47,975 nucleotides of DNA from an uncultured Hyphomicrobiales bacterium (GCA_903839845.1 CAIMEA010000187.1:1-47975); one strand, 5' to 3'. Shown: positions 23,247 through 30,818, counted from the stretch's first letter. Notes: generated by a model from the sequence alone, not told the origin. Made by a program: numbers and translations.

Positions 23247-23273
23247 CCTCCTCGCGGCACCGCCGCGAGGAGG
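23247..23273 (-). promoter_or_regulatory. Strong intercistronic hairpin between binding protein and ATPase genes
   Basis: Arms CCTCCTCGCGGC (23247-23258) and GCCGCGAGGAGG (23262-23273) pair perfectly over 12 bp around a 3-nt loop. On the minus strand it is followed by TTTCTC, only a partial T tract, so it may be a leaky terminator or a mRNA-stabilising stem that lets the binding protein be made in excess over the ATPase. It starts 13 nt after the binding-protein stop. Confidence 0.65.
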
Positions 23274-23286
23274 AAAGTGACAGAGC

Positions 23287-24315
23287 CTATTTGCTGCCGG
23301 TCGTATACGGCGGCTGGGCCAGATATTCGTTGGTGTAGTACTTGGACAGATCGGCCTGCGCGGTCAGACCGGCATACTTTTCCAGCAGGTCCTGGCTCTC
23401 CTGCCAGTCTTCCTTGGCCGACCAGAACAGCGGCTTGCCCTGGGTGTGCTTGGTGTTGGTGATCGTCAGCGTGCCGTTGATCTCCAGCAGTGCGATCTCG
23501 GTGTTGAACGAAGGCGCGTGCTTGATGAAGATCGCGGCGGCTTCGTCAACGTTCTTGCGGGTGTATTCCCAGCCGCGTTGCGACGCCGCCAGGAAGCGCT
23601 TGAGCTGATCCGCGTTTTTGGGATCCTTGACCCAGTCGTTGTTGACGATGATGGCGCTGCTCAGGGTCGTAATACCGGCCATGTCATAGAGCCGCGTCCA
23701 GCCCATCTTCACGCCGCTCTTGAGCTGCATGCGCGGACCCTGGTCCATGAAATAGCCGAGCAGAGAATCGGCCTGACCGCCGAGCACCGCCTGCTCCTTC
23801 GCCGCCGGATTGGCGACCGTGATCAACTTCACGTCGCTGACCTTCATGTCGAGCTTGCCCATGAAGGCGGTGAAGATCGCGAGACTGGCGTCGCCGGCGG
23901 TGATGGCAATACGGCTGTCCTTGATGTCGGCGATCTTGTTCGGCCGCGGATTGTCGGCGCGATAGATGAACGACATCGGGCTCTGTTGCAGCGTGACGCC
24001 GACCGCCTTGATCGGCATGCCGGCGTTGATGCCGCGCATCATGGTCGCGGCATCGACGTAGGACACCGGGTTGGTGGCGTTGGCGGTCAATTGCGCGACA
24101 GTCGTCGAGCCGCTGCCTTCGACGATATCGACGTCGAGACCGGCTTCCTTGTAGAAGCCCTTGTCGAGCGCGACAAAGAACGGCGCGTGCTCGCCATAGA
24201 GCGTCCAGTTCAGACGGAACGAAAACTTATCGAGTGTCTGGGCGCCGGCCGGCATCGCGAACGCCGACATCGCGGCGGCCGCCATGAGCGATAATAGAAT
24301 CCCACTGCGTTTCAT
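23287..24315 (-). CDS. ABC transporter substrate-binding protein, NMT1/THI5-like (SsuA/TauA type)
   Basis: This 342-residue periplasmic protein has a Sec signal peptide (MKRSGILLSLMAAAAMSAFAMPAGAQ in two parts: basic start, hydrophobic core, AGA cleavage site near residue 25). The mature part begins with FSFRLNWTLYGEHAPFFVALDKG, the standard NMT1/THI5 opening, and includes DVDIVEGSGSTTVAQL and RIAITAGDASLAIF. It captures substrate for the permease at 24389 and ATPase at 22434. The RLNW segment is common in binders of pyrimidine and other heterocyclic compounds, so a heteroaromatic ligand is as likely as a sulfonate. Gene order on the minus strand is permease, binding protein, hairpin, ATPase. 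Confidence 0.92.
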   Translation of the reverse strand: MKRSGILLSLMAAAAMSAFAMPAGAQTLDKFSFRLNWTLYGEHAPFFVALDKGFYKEAGLDVDIVEGSGSTTVAQLTANATNPVSYVDAATMMRGINAGMPIKAVGVTLQQSPMSFIYRADNPRPNKIADIKDSRIAITAGDASLAIFTAFMGKLDMKVSDVKLITVANPAAKEQAVLGGQADSLLGYFMDQGPRMQLKSGVKMGWTRLYDMAGITTLSSAIIVNNDWVKDPKNADQLKRFLAASQRGWEYTRKNVDEAAAIFIKHAPSFNTEIALLEINGTLTITNTKHTQGKPLFWSAKEDWQESQDLLEKYAGLTAQADLSKYYTNEYLAQPPYTTGSK

Positions 24316-24388
24316 TGATATTCTCCTCCCTGAGATATGACTTCGTCTTTTAGCGAATCACTTCTTAAGCTTGGTAGAAAAGGCAAGG

Positions 24389-25216
24389 CTACATAGTGCC
24401 CAACTCCACCCGGTGGGTAACGTGCCAGGGGATCAGGTAACTCTCCAACAGTTCGACGAGATAGTAAAACACCAGGCCGATGATGGTCAGCGCCACGATG
24501 GTGGCGAACATCAACGCCGTTTCCATGTTTGAATTTGTTACCAGCAGCAGATAGCCAAGACCCTTGTCGGCGCCGACAAATTCGCCGACCACGGTGCCGG
24601 CGATGGCCAAAGTCGCGGCGACCTTCAATCCACTGAACAGATACGGCAGGCTGGTCGGCAGCCGGAACTGCGCGAACACCTGCATGCGCGACGCGCCCAT
24701 CGATCGCGCGAGATCGGTCATTTCCGACGACATCGAACGCAAGCCGACAGCGGCGTCGATGACGATGGGGAAAAACGAGATCAGGAAGGCTACCAGGACT
24801 TTCGGCGTCGTGCCGACGCCGAACCAGACCAGGAACAGCGGCGCGATGGCGACCTTTGGAATGATCTGAAAGAACAACATCGTCGGCATCACGAGTTGAT
24901 TGAATCGCCGCGATGACGTGATCGCAATCGCCAGCGGGATGGCGATGCCGACCGCCAGCGCATATCCCGCCAGCATTTCGTACACCGTGACCCACCCATT
25001 GCTGATCAGCAACGGAAGCTGGTTGATGAACGCGTGGCCGATGGCCGAGGGCGACGGCAACAGATAAGCCGGCACCCCCCAGGCGACGACAAAAATCTGC
25101 CACACCAGCAGGAAGCCGACGACGCCTGCCAGCGGCGTCAGTTTTCTGAGAGCGCTAATTGCAAAAGCGCGCGCCGCGCCGGTATCGGGTTTCACGGAAT
25201 TACTCACCAGAGTCAT
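24389..25216 (-). CDS. ABC transporter permease, SsuC/TauC type
   Basis: This 275-residue inner-membrane protein has about six hydrophobic segments and the BPD_transp_1 coupling loop SSEMTDLARSMGASRMQVFAQFRLPTSLPYLFSGLKV, the EAA-type motif of this group. It works as a homodimer with the ATPase at 22434. It follows the enolase-superfamily gene (61-nt gap) in the same direction, so the transporter is probably expressed with that enzyme from the operator O3 region. The 73-nt gap to the binding-protein gene shows no clear signal. The start ATG 25216 precedes a polar cytoplasmic leader before the first helix. Confidence 0.92.
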   Translation of the reverse strand: MTLVSNSVKPDTGAARAFAISALRKLTPLAGVVGFLLVWQIFVVAWGVPAYLLPSPSAIGHAFINQLPLLISNGWVTVYEMLAGYALAVGIAIPLAIAITSSRRFNQLVMPTMLFFQIIPKVAIAPLFLVWFGVGTTPKVLVAFLISFFPIVIDAAVGLRSMSSEMTDLARSMGASRMQVFAQFRLPTSLPYLFSGLKVAATLAIAGTVVGEFVGADKGLGYLLLVTNSNMETALMFATIVALTIIGLVFYYLVELLESYLIPWHVTHRVELGTM

Positions 25217-25277
25217 CGTTCCCTTCCTAAGCCCACATCGTATAGTCGTGTGGTTTTCTTGCAGCGTAGCAGAGCCT

Positions 25278-26468
25278 TCAAGCCGGTAAAGCTTCTCGCG
25301 CCTCCGCGACAGTTGTCATGGAAGCCCGTGCCGCCTTTGGCAATTCGATTCCCAAACCCGGCCCGGTCGGAACCTGCATCACGTCGCCACGCGGGCGGAA
25401 CGCAGGGTCCACCGTGCCGCGATCGGCGAGATATTGCGGGCCATTGACGGCCGCGGGTAGGTCAAGACCGGCGAAGGCGAAGAAATGCGCGGTCGCCGCC
25501 ATCGACAGTTCCGGATCGGTGAGCCCTGAGGCAAATAGCAGCAGACTGTTTTCTTCGAGCAATCGCGCAATGCCGGCGGCATTCCACAGACCGCCGCAGC
25601 GAGCGACCTTCATGGCAATGCCATCGAACATGTCCAACGCAATGAACTCGGCCACTTCGACCGGCGAAACGATGCCTTCATCCATCAGGATCGGGAGCGC
25701 GCCTTGCCGCTTTAACGTTTGATAGGCGCGGATGCGGTTGGGCGGGAGCGGAGATTCGAGACCTTTCAGGCCCAGATCGGCGAGCCTAGGCGCGATCTTC
25801 AGCGCGGTGTCGAGATCGTAAGTCGTGTTGGCGTCGCACCAATGGAACCCATTGGGGGCAAAGGCCGTCACTGTGCGCACCAGTTCAAGGTCGTAGGCTG
25901 GTGTCTGCGGATAGCCCACTTTGATGTTGAAGCTGTCGTAACCGAGCGACCGCCCCGCCTGAAGTTGCTTCTCGGCACCAGCCAAGGTCGGCGACTGCAC
26001 CGTCCAGCTCAGCTTGATCTGCTTTTTGCGCGCACCGCCGAGCAAGTCGCTGACTGATTTTCCAGTCTGTTTGCCCCAGAGATCGTAACAGGCCAGATCG
26101 ATGCCGGCCTTGCAGAGCGGCTGGCCAACCGAAAACGACGGCCGGATCGCGCGCTCCATGCGGGCGTGGATGTCGGACAGATCAGTCGGATCGGCACCGA
26201 GAATGGCCGGCGCCAGATAGAGCCGCAGCGTGGTCTCCACGCTCTCGATCGTTTCGTAGGTCCACGTCTCGACCGGCACCGATTGGCCGAAGCCCTCGAC
26301 GCCGTTCTCATCGGTCAGCCGCACGAGCATCGACGGCCGTGCGCCCGACTTGAAGAATTTGAATTCTCCAAGCAACGGATAATCGAGCCGTTTGATATCG
26401 ACGCGGGTAATCCGAGCCATCTCGGCCGCCATCCTCTCGTTCCCAGGCCCCTCGATGATCGCGGTCAT
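25278..26468 (-). CDS. Mandelate racemase/muconate lactonizing enzyme family protein
   Basis: This enolase-superfamily protein (396 residues from ATG 26468) has the N-terminal capping domain and a (beta/alpha)7 barrel. FNIKVGY holds one Lys of the K-x-K pair on strand 2 (the first is Asn); metal ligands are seen in WCDANTTYD, GLESPLPPN and ILMDEGI; the opposing Lys is in GIAMKVARCGGLWNA, as in muconate cycloisomerase and dipeptide epimerase subgroups. It would abstract an alpha proton from a carboxylate and catalyse cycloisomerisation, epimerisation or syn-dehydration. Later starts at 26432 or 26420 are possible. It diverges from a second enolase-superfamily gene (26727) across operator O3 and leads the ABC transporter operon, so its substrate is probably the imported compound or a near derivative. 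Confidence 0.86.
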   Translation of the reverse strand: MTAIIEGPGNERMAAEMARITRVDIKRLDYPLLGEFKFFKSGARPSMLVRLTDENGVEGFGQSVPVETWTYETIESVETTLRLYLAPAILGADPTDLSDIHARMERAIRPSFSVGQPLCKAGIDLACYDLWGKQTGKSVSDLLGGARKKQIKLSWTVQSPTLAGAEKQLQAGRSLGYDSFNIKVGYPQTPAYDLELVRTVTAFAPNGFHWCDANTTYDLDTALKIAPRLADLGLKGLESPLPPNRIRAYQTLKRQGALPILMDEGIVSPVEVAEFIALDMFDGIAMKVARCGGLWNAAGIARLLEENSLLLFASGLTDPELSMAATAHFFAFAGLDLPAAVNGPQYLADRGTVDPAFRPRGDVMQVPTGPGLGIELPKAARASMTTVAEAREALPA

Positions 26469-26498
26469 TCGACGCCGCCGGAGGGTTGGCAATCAGTT

Positions 26499-26512
26499 TA
26501 ACTATCTGGTTA
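26499..26512. promoter_or_regulatory. Operator O3 of the putative TetR regulon
   Basis: TAACTATCTGGTTA differs from the O1 sequence (other strand) at one base. It lies 30 nt upstream of the mandelate-racemase-family start at 26468 and 214 nt upstream of the divergent gene at 26727. The -10/operator geometry seen at O1 and O2 is not obvious here on either strand. Confidence 0.68.
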
Positions 26513-26533
26513 GATCAGCGCGAGGAAAATTAT

Positions 26534-26609
26534 GAGGCCGTCTCCCGATTTTCAAAAAGAAAGCACCTTCAGCTTCTATTGCCTACACTAGCAGTCAAGG
26601 GACGGCCTC
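26534..26609. repeat. Spaced inverted repeat upstream of the enolase-superfamily gene
   Basis: GAGGCCGTC (26534-26542) and GACGGCCTC (26601-26609) are exact inverted 9-mers 58 nt apart; the match continues with CCC against GGG after a 1-nt and 0-nt offset. It lies in the 258-nt divergent gap between the two enolase-superfamily genes, which otherwise shows only O3. It could be a pair of operator half-sites or a leader RNA stem. Confidence 0.35.
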
Positions 26610-26726
26610 TGGGGCGATTAAAATGCCACATAATATCAATGACTTGAGGTCTTATCGACGTGCTGGGTGCCGCCTGCCAGGCTGGCTGGCTGGCCCGGCG
26701 CCACTGCGACATTTGGCATCACGCGC

Positions 26727-28139
26727 ATGACCGGCCCGCATTTCTTTGTCCGGGAGGTGCGGCTCTACGAGCGTGACGTCCGCCTTCGGATGCCTTTTCG
26801 CTTTGGCGTCGTGACATTGACCGAGGCGCCACAGTGCTTTGTGCGCGTCCGCATCGAATTTCCCGATGGCCGTTCGCAATGGGGCGCGGCCGCCGAACTG
26901 CTGGCGCCGAAATGGTTCGACAAGAATCTGGCGCTGACGAATGAGGACAACTTCGCTCAGTTGCGCCTGGCGCTCAGGCTTGCCGCCGGCAGTTATACGG
27001 ATGGCAAGGCCCGCACCGCCTTCGGCCATTTCGCCGCCCATTACAGCGAGCAGATCGAAGCCGGCGTCTGGCGGCATCTCAATTCGCTGGTCGCCAATTT
27101 CGGACCGGCCCAGATCGATCGCGCTATTCTCGATGCGCTGTTCCTGGCGCTCGATTGTTCGTTCTACAACGGCATGCGCGCCAATCTTGCCGGCATCGAT
27201 CCGTTGCTCCTCGCCGGCCATCTGGCCGATCTGGCGGGTTTCGCTATGCCGCATTTTCTCGCGCGACTTAAGCCCGCCAATAGCATCGCCGCGCGCCATA
27301 CCGTCGGCCTTGTCGACGTCATTGGCGGCCACCCGGGACAGGTCGACGATGGACTGCCGGAATCGCTGGAAGAGGTCGTCGCCGCCTACGGCCACCGCTA
27401 CTTCAAACTCAAGGTCGGCGGCGATCCCGCGGCCGATCTGGCGCGGCTGATCGACATCGCCAGCATCATCGATCGCATTGCCGAGCCCTATTTCGTCTCC
27501 CTCGACGGCAACGAACAATACAACGACATCGCCGCGCTGCTCGACTTGTGGCGGCGCATGCAGGACACGCCGCAACTCAAGCGGCTGACGGCGAGCATCC
27601 TGTTCATCGAGCAGCCGATCACCCGTGCCCATGCGCTCGACGGCGATATATCGGCGCTGGCGCGGATCAAACCTGTCATCATCGACGAATCCGACGACAG
27701 TCTCGACGTCTTCCCGCGCGCCCGCGCGCTCGGCTATGCCGGCGTTTCAAGCAAATGCTGCAAAGGTCTGTATAAATCCATTCTGAATGCCGCGCGCTGC
27801 GCGCACTGGAACGCCGAAGCGGCTGCGCCGAATTACTTCATGACCGGCGAGGACCTGACCACGCAAGCCGGTCTCGCCGTCCAGCAGGATCTGGCGCTGG
27901 TCAATCTGCTCGGCCTCACCCATGTCGAGCGCAACGGTCACCATTACGTCAACGGCATGGCGGACCTGCCCGCGGCCGAGCAGTCAGCCTTCCTCGCAGC
28001 GCATCCCGATCTCTACGCGCAAAGCCATGGCACGGTGCGTTTGAAAATCCGCGCCGGGCAACTGGACATCGGATCGCTGGCGGCGCCGGGCTTTGCCTCC
28101 GGCGCCTACCCCGATTGGCAAACGCTCAGGCCGCTTTGA
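26727..28139 (+). CDS. Enolase-superfamily (mandelate racemase-like) protein, unusually long
   Basis: From ATG 26727 this gives 470 residues, longer than the usual 360-400 of the superfamily. Barrel motifs are clear in order: RYFKLKVGGDPAADL (K-x-K on strand 2), YFVSLDGNEQY (Asp ligand), ILFIEQPITR (Glu ligand), PVIIDESDDSLD (Asp/Glu ligand) and AGVSSKCCKGLYKSI (Lys opposite). The extra length is in the middle (about residues 90-200) and in a C-terminal tail after VNGMADLPAAEQ. I do not recognise a characterised subgroup; proton abstraction next to a carboxylate is the family chemistry. The 20 residues upstream to 26667 are not family-like. It diverges from the 25278 gene across O3, and its 3' end overlaps the MetE-like gene at 28126 by 14 nt, tail to tail. 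Confidence 0.78.
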   Translation: MTGPHFFVREVRLYERDVRLRMPFRFGVVTLTEAPQCFVRVRIEFPDGRSQWGAAAELLAPKWFDKNLALTNEDNFAQLRLALRLAAGSYTDGKARTAFGHFAAHYSEQIEAGVWRHLNSLVANFGPAQIDRAILDALFLALDCSFYNGMRANLAGIDPLLLAGHLADLAGFAMPHFLARLKPANSIAARHTVGLVDVIGGHPGQVDDGLPESLEEVVAAYGHRYFKLKVGGDPAADLARLIDIASIIDRIAEPYFVSLDGNEQYNDIAALLDLWRRMQDTPQLKRLTASILFIEQPITRAHALDGDISALARIKPVIIDESDDSLDVFPRARALGYAGVSSKCCKGLYKSILNAARCAHWNAEAAAPNYFMTGEDLTTQAGLAVQQDLALVNLLGLTHVERNGHHYVNGMADLPAAEQSAFLAAHPDLYAQSHGTVRLKIRAGQLDIGSLAAPGFASGAYPDWQTLRPL

Positions 28140-29169
28140 CTTTGGCGTTGCGGCCTTCGTAGAGGTCGCGGCCGAGCACCAAAGCCTTGATCTTGCCATC
28201 GGCGATGCCGCGCTTGAGCATCCAGAACCCGCAATCGGGGTGAATGTATTTCACCCGGCCGACACCGAGCACCTTGTCGGCATGTTCGATGGCGCGGGCG
28301 ATGGAATCCGCCGATTCAACGACGGTCTGCTTGATATCGACGACGCCGAGACCGAAGCCGATATCCGGACGCAATTCCTTGAACACGTCGAGTTCGGTCG
28401 GCGGGCGATGCGCATTCTCCATGACGATGTGATCCACATGGAGCTTGTTGAGATAACCGATCAGTTGGCCCCAACCACCCTTCTGGATGGTCTGCCCGCC
28501 GTAATTGCCGAAGCAAAGATGCACCGCCGGAACGGTCGGGATGGCGTCGAGTACGACGTTCATGGCGTCCGCCGCCCACTCCCATTCCTCCGGACTGCCA
28601 GGCAGATTGGCTTCGTCGACCTGAATGACTTCCGCGTTGATATGCTTGACCTGTTCGGCCAGCACGCCGGCGATCGCCATCGTCAGCGCGGCTTTGTCCT
28701 TGTAGTGGGTGTCGAGCAGCATCTTGGCCAGCATATGCGGACCGGTCAGCGTGAATTTCAGCGGCTTGGTCGCCAGCTTTCGCGCCCGTTCGCAGGCCGC
28801 CGGCAGATCGAGCGAACCCGGCCCGACCGCGCTTTCGACCACGCCCGGCGGTCGCGAGCGGAACTTGTGATCCGCGGACTGCTTGAACGCCAGCCATTCG
28901 GCCAGGCCGATCTCATTGCGGATGCCTGACATCGGCCGCACAAAATACTCGATCATGCCATTGGTTTCGGGATGATTGACGTCGAAACGATAGAGTTCGC
29001 CGTCGCACACCAGGTCGATACCCGCCTGTTCCTGGGTATCAATGACAACGCGGGTGGCGTCGATCACCGCCTGGTCCGACGGCAAGGCCACCAGCCAGTC
29101 CGGCACCGGATAGGAGCCGACCGTGGTGGTGAGAATGCGTGCATCGGAACTGCTTTTGAAAATTGCCAT
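28126..29169 (-). CDS. MetE C-terminal-like zinc methyl/alkyl-thiol transferase family protein (paralogue 1)
   Basis: This 347-residue protein is a TIM-barrel of the cobalamin-independent methionine synthase (MetE C-terminal/MeTr) family without the MetE N-terminal domain. It starts ARILTTTVGSYPVPDW, the usual opening. The zinc set is complete: His and Cys in AVHLCFGNYGG, Glu in HIVMENAHRP, Cys in IHPDCGFWML. The family includes methionine synthase cores and epoxyalkane:coenzyme M transferase, all activating a thiol on zinc. Classical MetE folate and homocysteine determinants cannot be confirmed. It follows a second paralogue (29213) by 43 nt in the same direction, presumably in one transcript from the O4 region. 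I infer group transfer to or from a thiol in the catabolic pathway rather than methionine synthesis. Confidence 0.82.
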   Translation of the reverse strand: MAIFKSSSDARILTTTVGSYPVPDWLVALPSDQAVIDATRVVIDTQEQAGIDLVCDGELYRFDVNHPETNGMIEYFVRPMSGIRNEIGLAEWLAFKQSADHKFRSRPPGVVESAVGPGSLDLPAACERARKLATKPLKFTLTGPHMLAKMLLDTHYKDKAALTMAIAGVLAEQVKHINAEVIQVDEANLPGSPEEWEWAADAMNVVLDAIPTVPAVHLCFGNYGGQTIQKGGWGQLIGYLNKLHVDHIVMENAHRPPTELDVFKELRPDIGFGLGVVDIKQTVVESADSIARAIEHADKVLGVGRVKYIHPDCGFWMLKRGIADGKIKALVLGRDLYEGRNAKVKAA

Positions 29170-29212
29170 TGTCGTGATTTCCCTGGGATGATTGTCTTGA
29201 TGTGTCGAGCGA

Positions 29213-30385
29213 TCAGGCGGTCACACGCTGCGGCCGTGCGGCCTGCGATGCGATCCGCGTGCCTTTCACTAGCGCCTCGAACTTGGCCCAGACGATGGTC
29301 TCATGGATTTCATCGTTGCCGGCGAAGCTGGCAAAGCCGCAATCGGTACCGGCGATGACGCGCTCGACGCCAAAGGCATCGACCCAACGGCCAAGCCGCT
29401 GCGCCACCGACTCGGGATGCTCGACCATCACGTTGGATTGCGTGATCATGCCGGGGATCATGATGACGTCGTCGGGCAGCTTGGCGTCGCGCCAAGATGT
29501 CCATTCATGTTCGTGCCGCGGATTGGCGGCCTCGAACGAGAAGGCGCCCGCGTTCAGGCGCCCCAGGATATCGGTGATGTGTTTGACCTCGATGTCGTGG
29601 ACGCGCGGGCCGAAATTGATGCCGTAGCAGGTGTGAAAGCGCACCCGGTCCCTCGGAATCCCGCGCAAGGCGTGATTGATGGCCTCGACCCGCAGCGCAA
29701 TCCACTTGCGGCATTCTTCCATGCTCTTGTCGGGGTGGCAGACGTAATAGGTGACGAGATGCGGATCATCGACCTGAAGCACGAAGCCGGCCTCGACGAT
29801 GGCGCGGTATTCCTCGCCGATCGCCTCAGCGAGCGCGACGAGGTAGTCCTCCTCGGACTTGTAATAGACGTTGCGGTTCCAGTCCTCGATACTCGACACC
29901 GACGTCGACGGCACAAAAGCATCCACAATATCGACGCCCTTTAGCGCGGCCTTGAGATTGTCGAGATCGACTTTAAGGATTTCCGCGCCGCGATATTTGA
30001 CCGGCCCGTTGCACAGATAGTGGACGTGTTTGGTATGCACGTTGGCGAGTTGCGGCGCGTAGAATTCGGGAAACGCCTTGACTTCGCGCGAGCCGAACCA
30101 TGGGCTTCGGTTGCGGTCGGCGCTGTCGATTTCAAAACCGGCGAGACGCTCGTTGATATAGGTGATGAAGCTCGGCTTGCTCATCTCGCCGTCGTCGACG
30201 ATGTCGATGCCAAGTTCCGCCTGTTTGCGTACGATATCGGACACCGCCTGACGCAGGCGGGCGCCATAGGCGGTCTCGTCGACTTTTTGGCCGCCGCGGC
30301 GCGCGACGTTCATGGCGTGAAGGTCCGCCGGACGCGGCAGGCTGCCGACATGGGTGGTCAGGATTCGATCGGCGCTGTGCTTCAT
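29213..30385 (-). CDS. MetE C-terminal-like zinc methyl/alkyl-thiol transferase family protein (paralogue 2)
   Basis: This 390-residue protein is from the same family as its neighbour, with ILTTHVGSLPRPADL near the start and a VDDGEMSKPSFITYINERL segment. Zinc ligands are visible in VRFHTCYGINFG (HxC), FSFEAANPRHEHEW (Glu) and VIAGTDCGFASF (Cys). ATG 30385 (MKHSADRILTTHVG) is chosen; the 31 residues upstream to 30478 have no family match and would cross operator O4. A ribosome site GAAGGAAA precedes it. It is first of two MetE-like genes in a row. Two full-length, zinc-competent paralogues side by side suggest a two-component methyl or alkyl relay or two related substrates (inference). Confidence 0.84.
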   Translation of the reverse strand: MKHSADRILTTHVGSLPRPADLHAMNVARRGGQKVDETAYGARLRQAVSDIVRKQAELGIDIVDDGEMSKPSFITYINERLAGFEIDSADRNRSPWFGSREVKAFPEFYAPQLANVHTKHVHYLCNGPVKYRGAEILKVDLDNLKAALKGVDIVDAFVPSTSVSSIEDWNRNVYYKSEEDYLVALAEAIGEEYRAIVEAGFVLQVDDPHLVTYYVCHPDKSMEECRKWIALRVEAINHALRGIPRDRVRFHTCYGINFGPRVHDIEVKHITDILGRLNAGAFSFEAANPRHEHEWTSWRDAKLPDDVIMIPGMITQSNVMVEHPESVAQRLGRWVDAFGVERVIAGTDCGFASFAGNDEIHETIVWAKFEALVKGTRIASQAARPQRVTA

Positions 30386-30432
30386 GGCGTTTCCTTCATT
30401 TTGTTTTTGCGCGCCTGAAATCCTACGCCAGG

Positions 30433-30446
30433 TAACCATCCGGTTA
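30433..30446. promoter_or_regulatory. Operator O4 of the putative TetR regulon (divergent copy)
   Basis: TAACCATCCGGTTA, inside the wider GGTAACCATCCGGTTACA, matches O3 at 12 of 14 positions and O1 at 11 of 14. It is 48 nt upstream of the MetE-like start at 30385. The changes keep TAAC and GTTA ends. It is the weakest of the four but is placed as expected for the same regulon. Confidence 0.5.
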
Positions 30447-30599
30447 CAAGGGTCATTGCTGCTGTCGCGCCAGCCCAACGAGGCGCCCGATCACCACAGG
30501 CGGCGGGTGCTAAATCTGTCCCACCGCGATTTGGGGAAGTTGTCGCGCATGGCTTCACCATCTGCCCAAAAGCGAGACCCCGCGCCGATTCCCGCCGGG

Positions 30600-30812
30600 T
30601 TAAATGCGGGCGGCGGTCCGTTGCAGCGCCTGCCACACCCGTTCCGGTGAGGCCGGAAGGTCGAGATGATCGATGTCGCGCACCATTAGTGCATCGACAA
30701 TCGCGTTCATGGCCGACGGCAAGGCGCCGGCGACGCCAGATTCACCGGCGCCTTTCACGGCAAGCGGATTGTTCGTGCACGCCACGCTGTGATGCACCGT
30801 GCTAGAAGTTTT
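30600..30812 (-). pseudogene. C-terminal remnant of a molybdenum hydroxylase (aldehyde oxidase/xanthine dehydrogenase-type) large subunit
   Basis: About 65-70 codons read on the minus strand encode HHSVACTNNPLAVKGAGESG, then VAGALPSAMNAIVDALM and LDLPASPERVWQALQ. This is the molybdopterin-binding C-terminus of CoxL/XdhB-type subunits (NPLGVKGAGEAG, then PAVVNAVVDAL, then TPERVWRAL), including the catalytic-glutamate segment KGAGE. An in-frame TAA at 30813-30815 cuts it off upstream, and the rest of the roughly 750-residue subunit and its FAD and 2Fe-2S partners are absent. It is a deletion scar between the MetE-like pair and the SDR gene. The neighbouring 30447-30599 stretch shows nothing recognisable. 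Confidence 0.82.
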
Positions 30813-30818
30813 TTATGG

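Noticed and set aside
28126-30385. Annotation of the MetE-like genes as methionine synthase
   Set aside because: The MetE N-terminal domain is absent, there are two tandem copies, and the context is catabolic; only the zinc-transferase family can be supported.
30447-30599. Possible small gene or further molybdenum hydroxylase fragment downstream of the remnant
   Set aside because: No family-like residues in any frame; it appears to be plain intergenic DNA.
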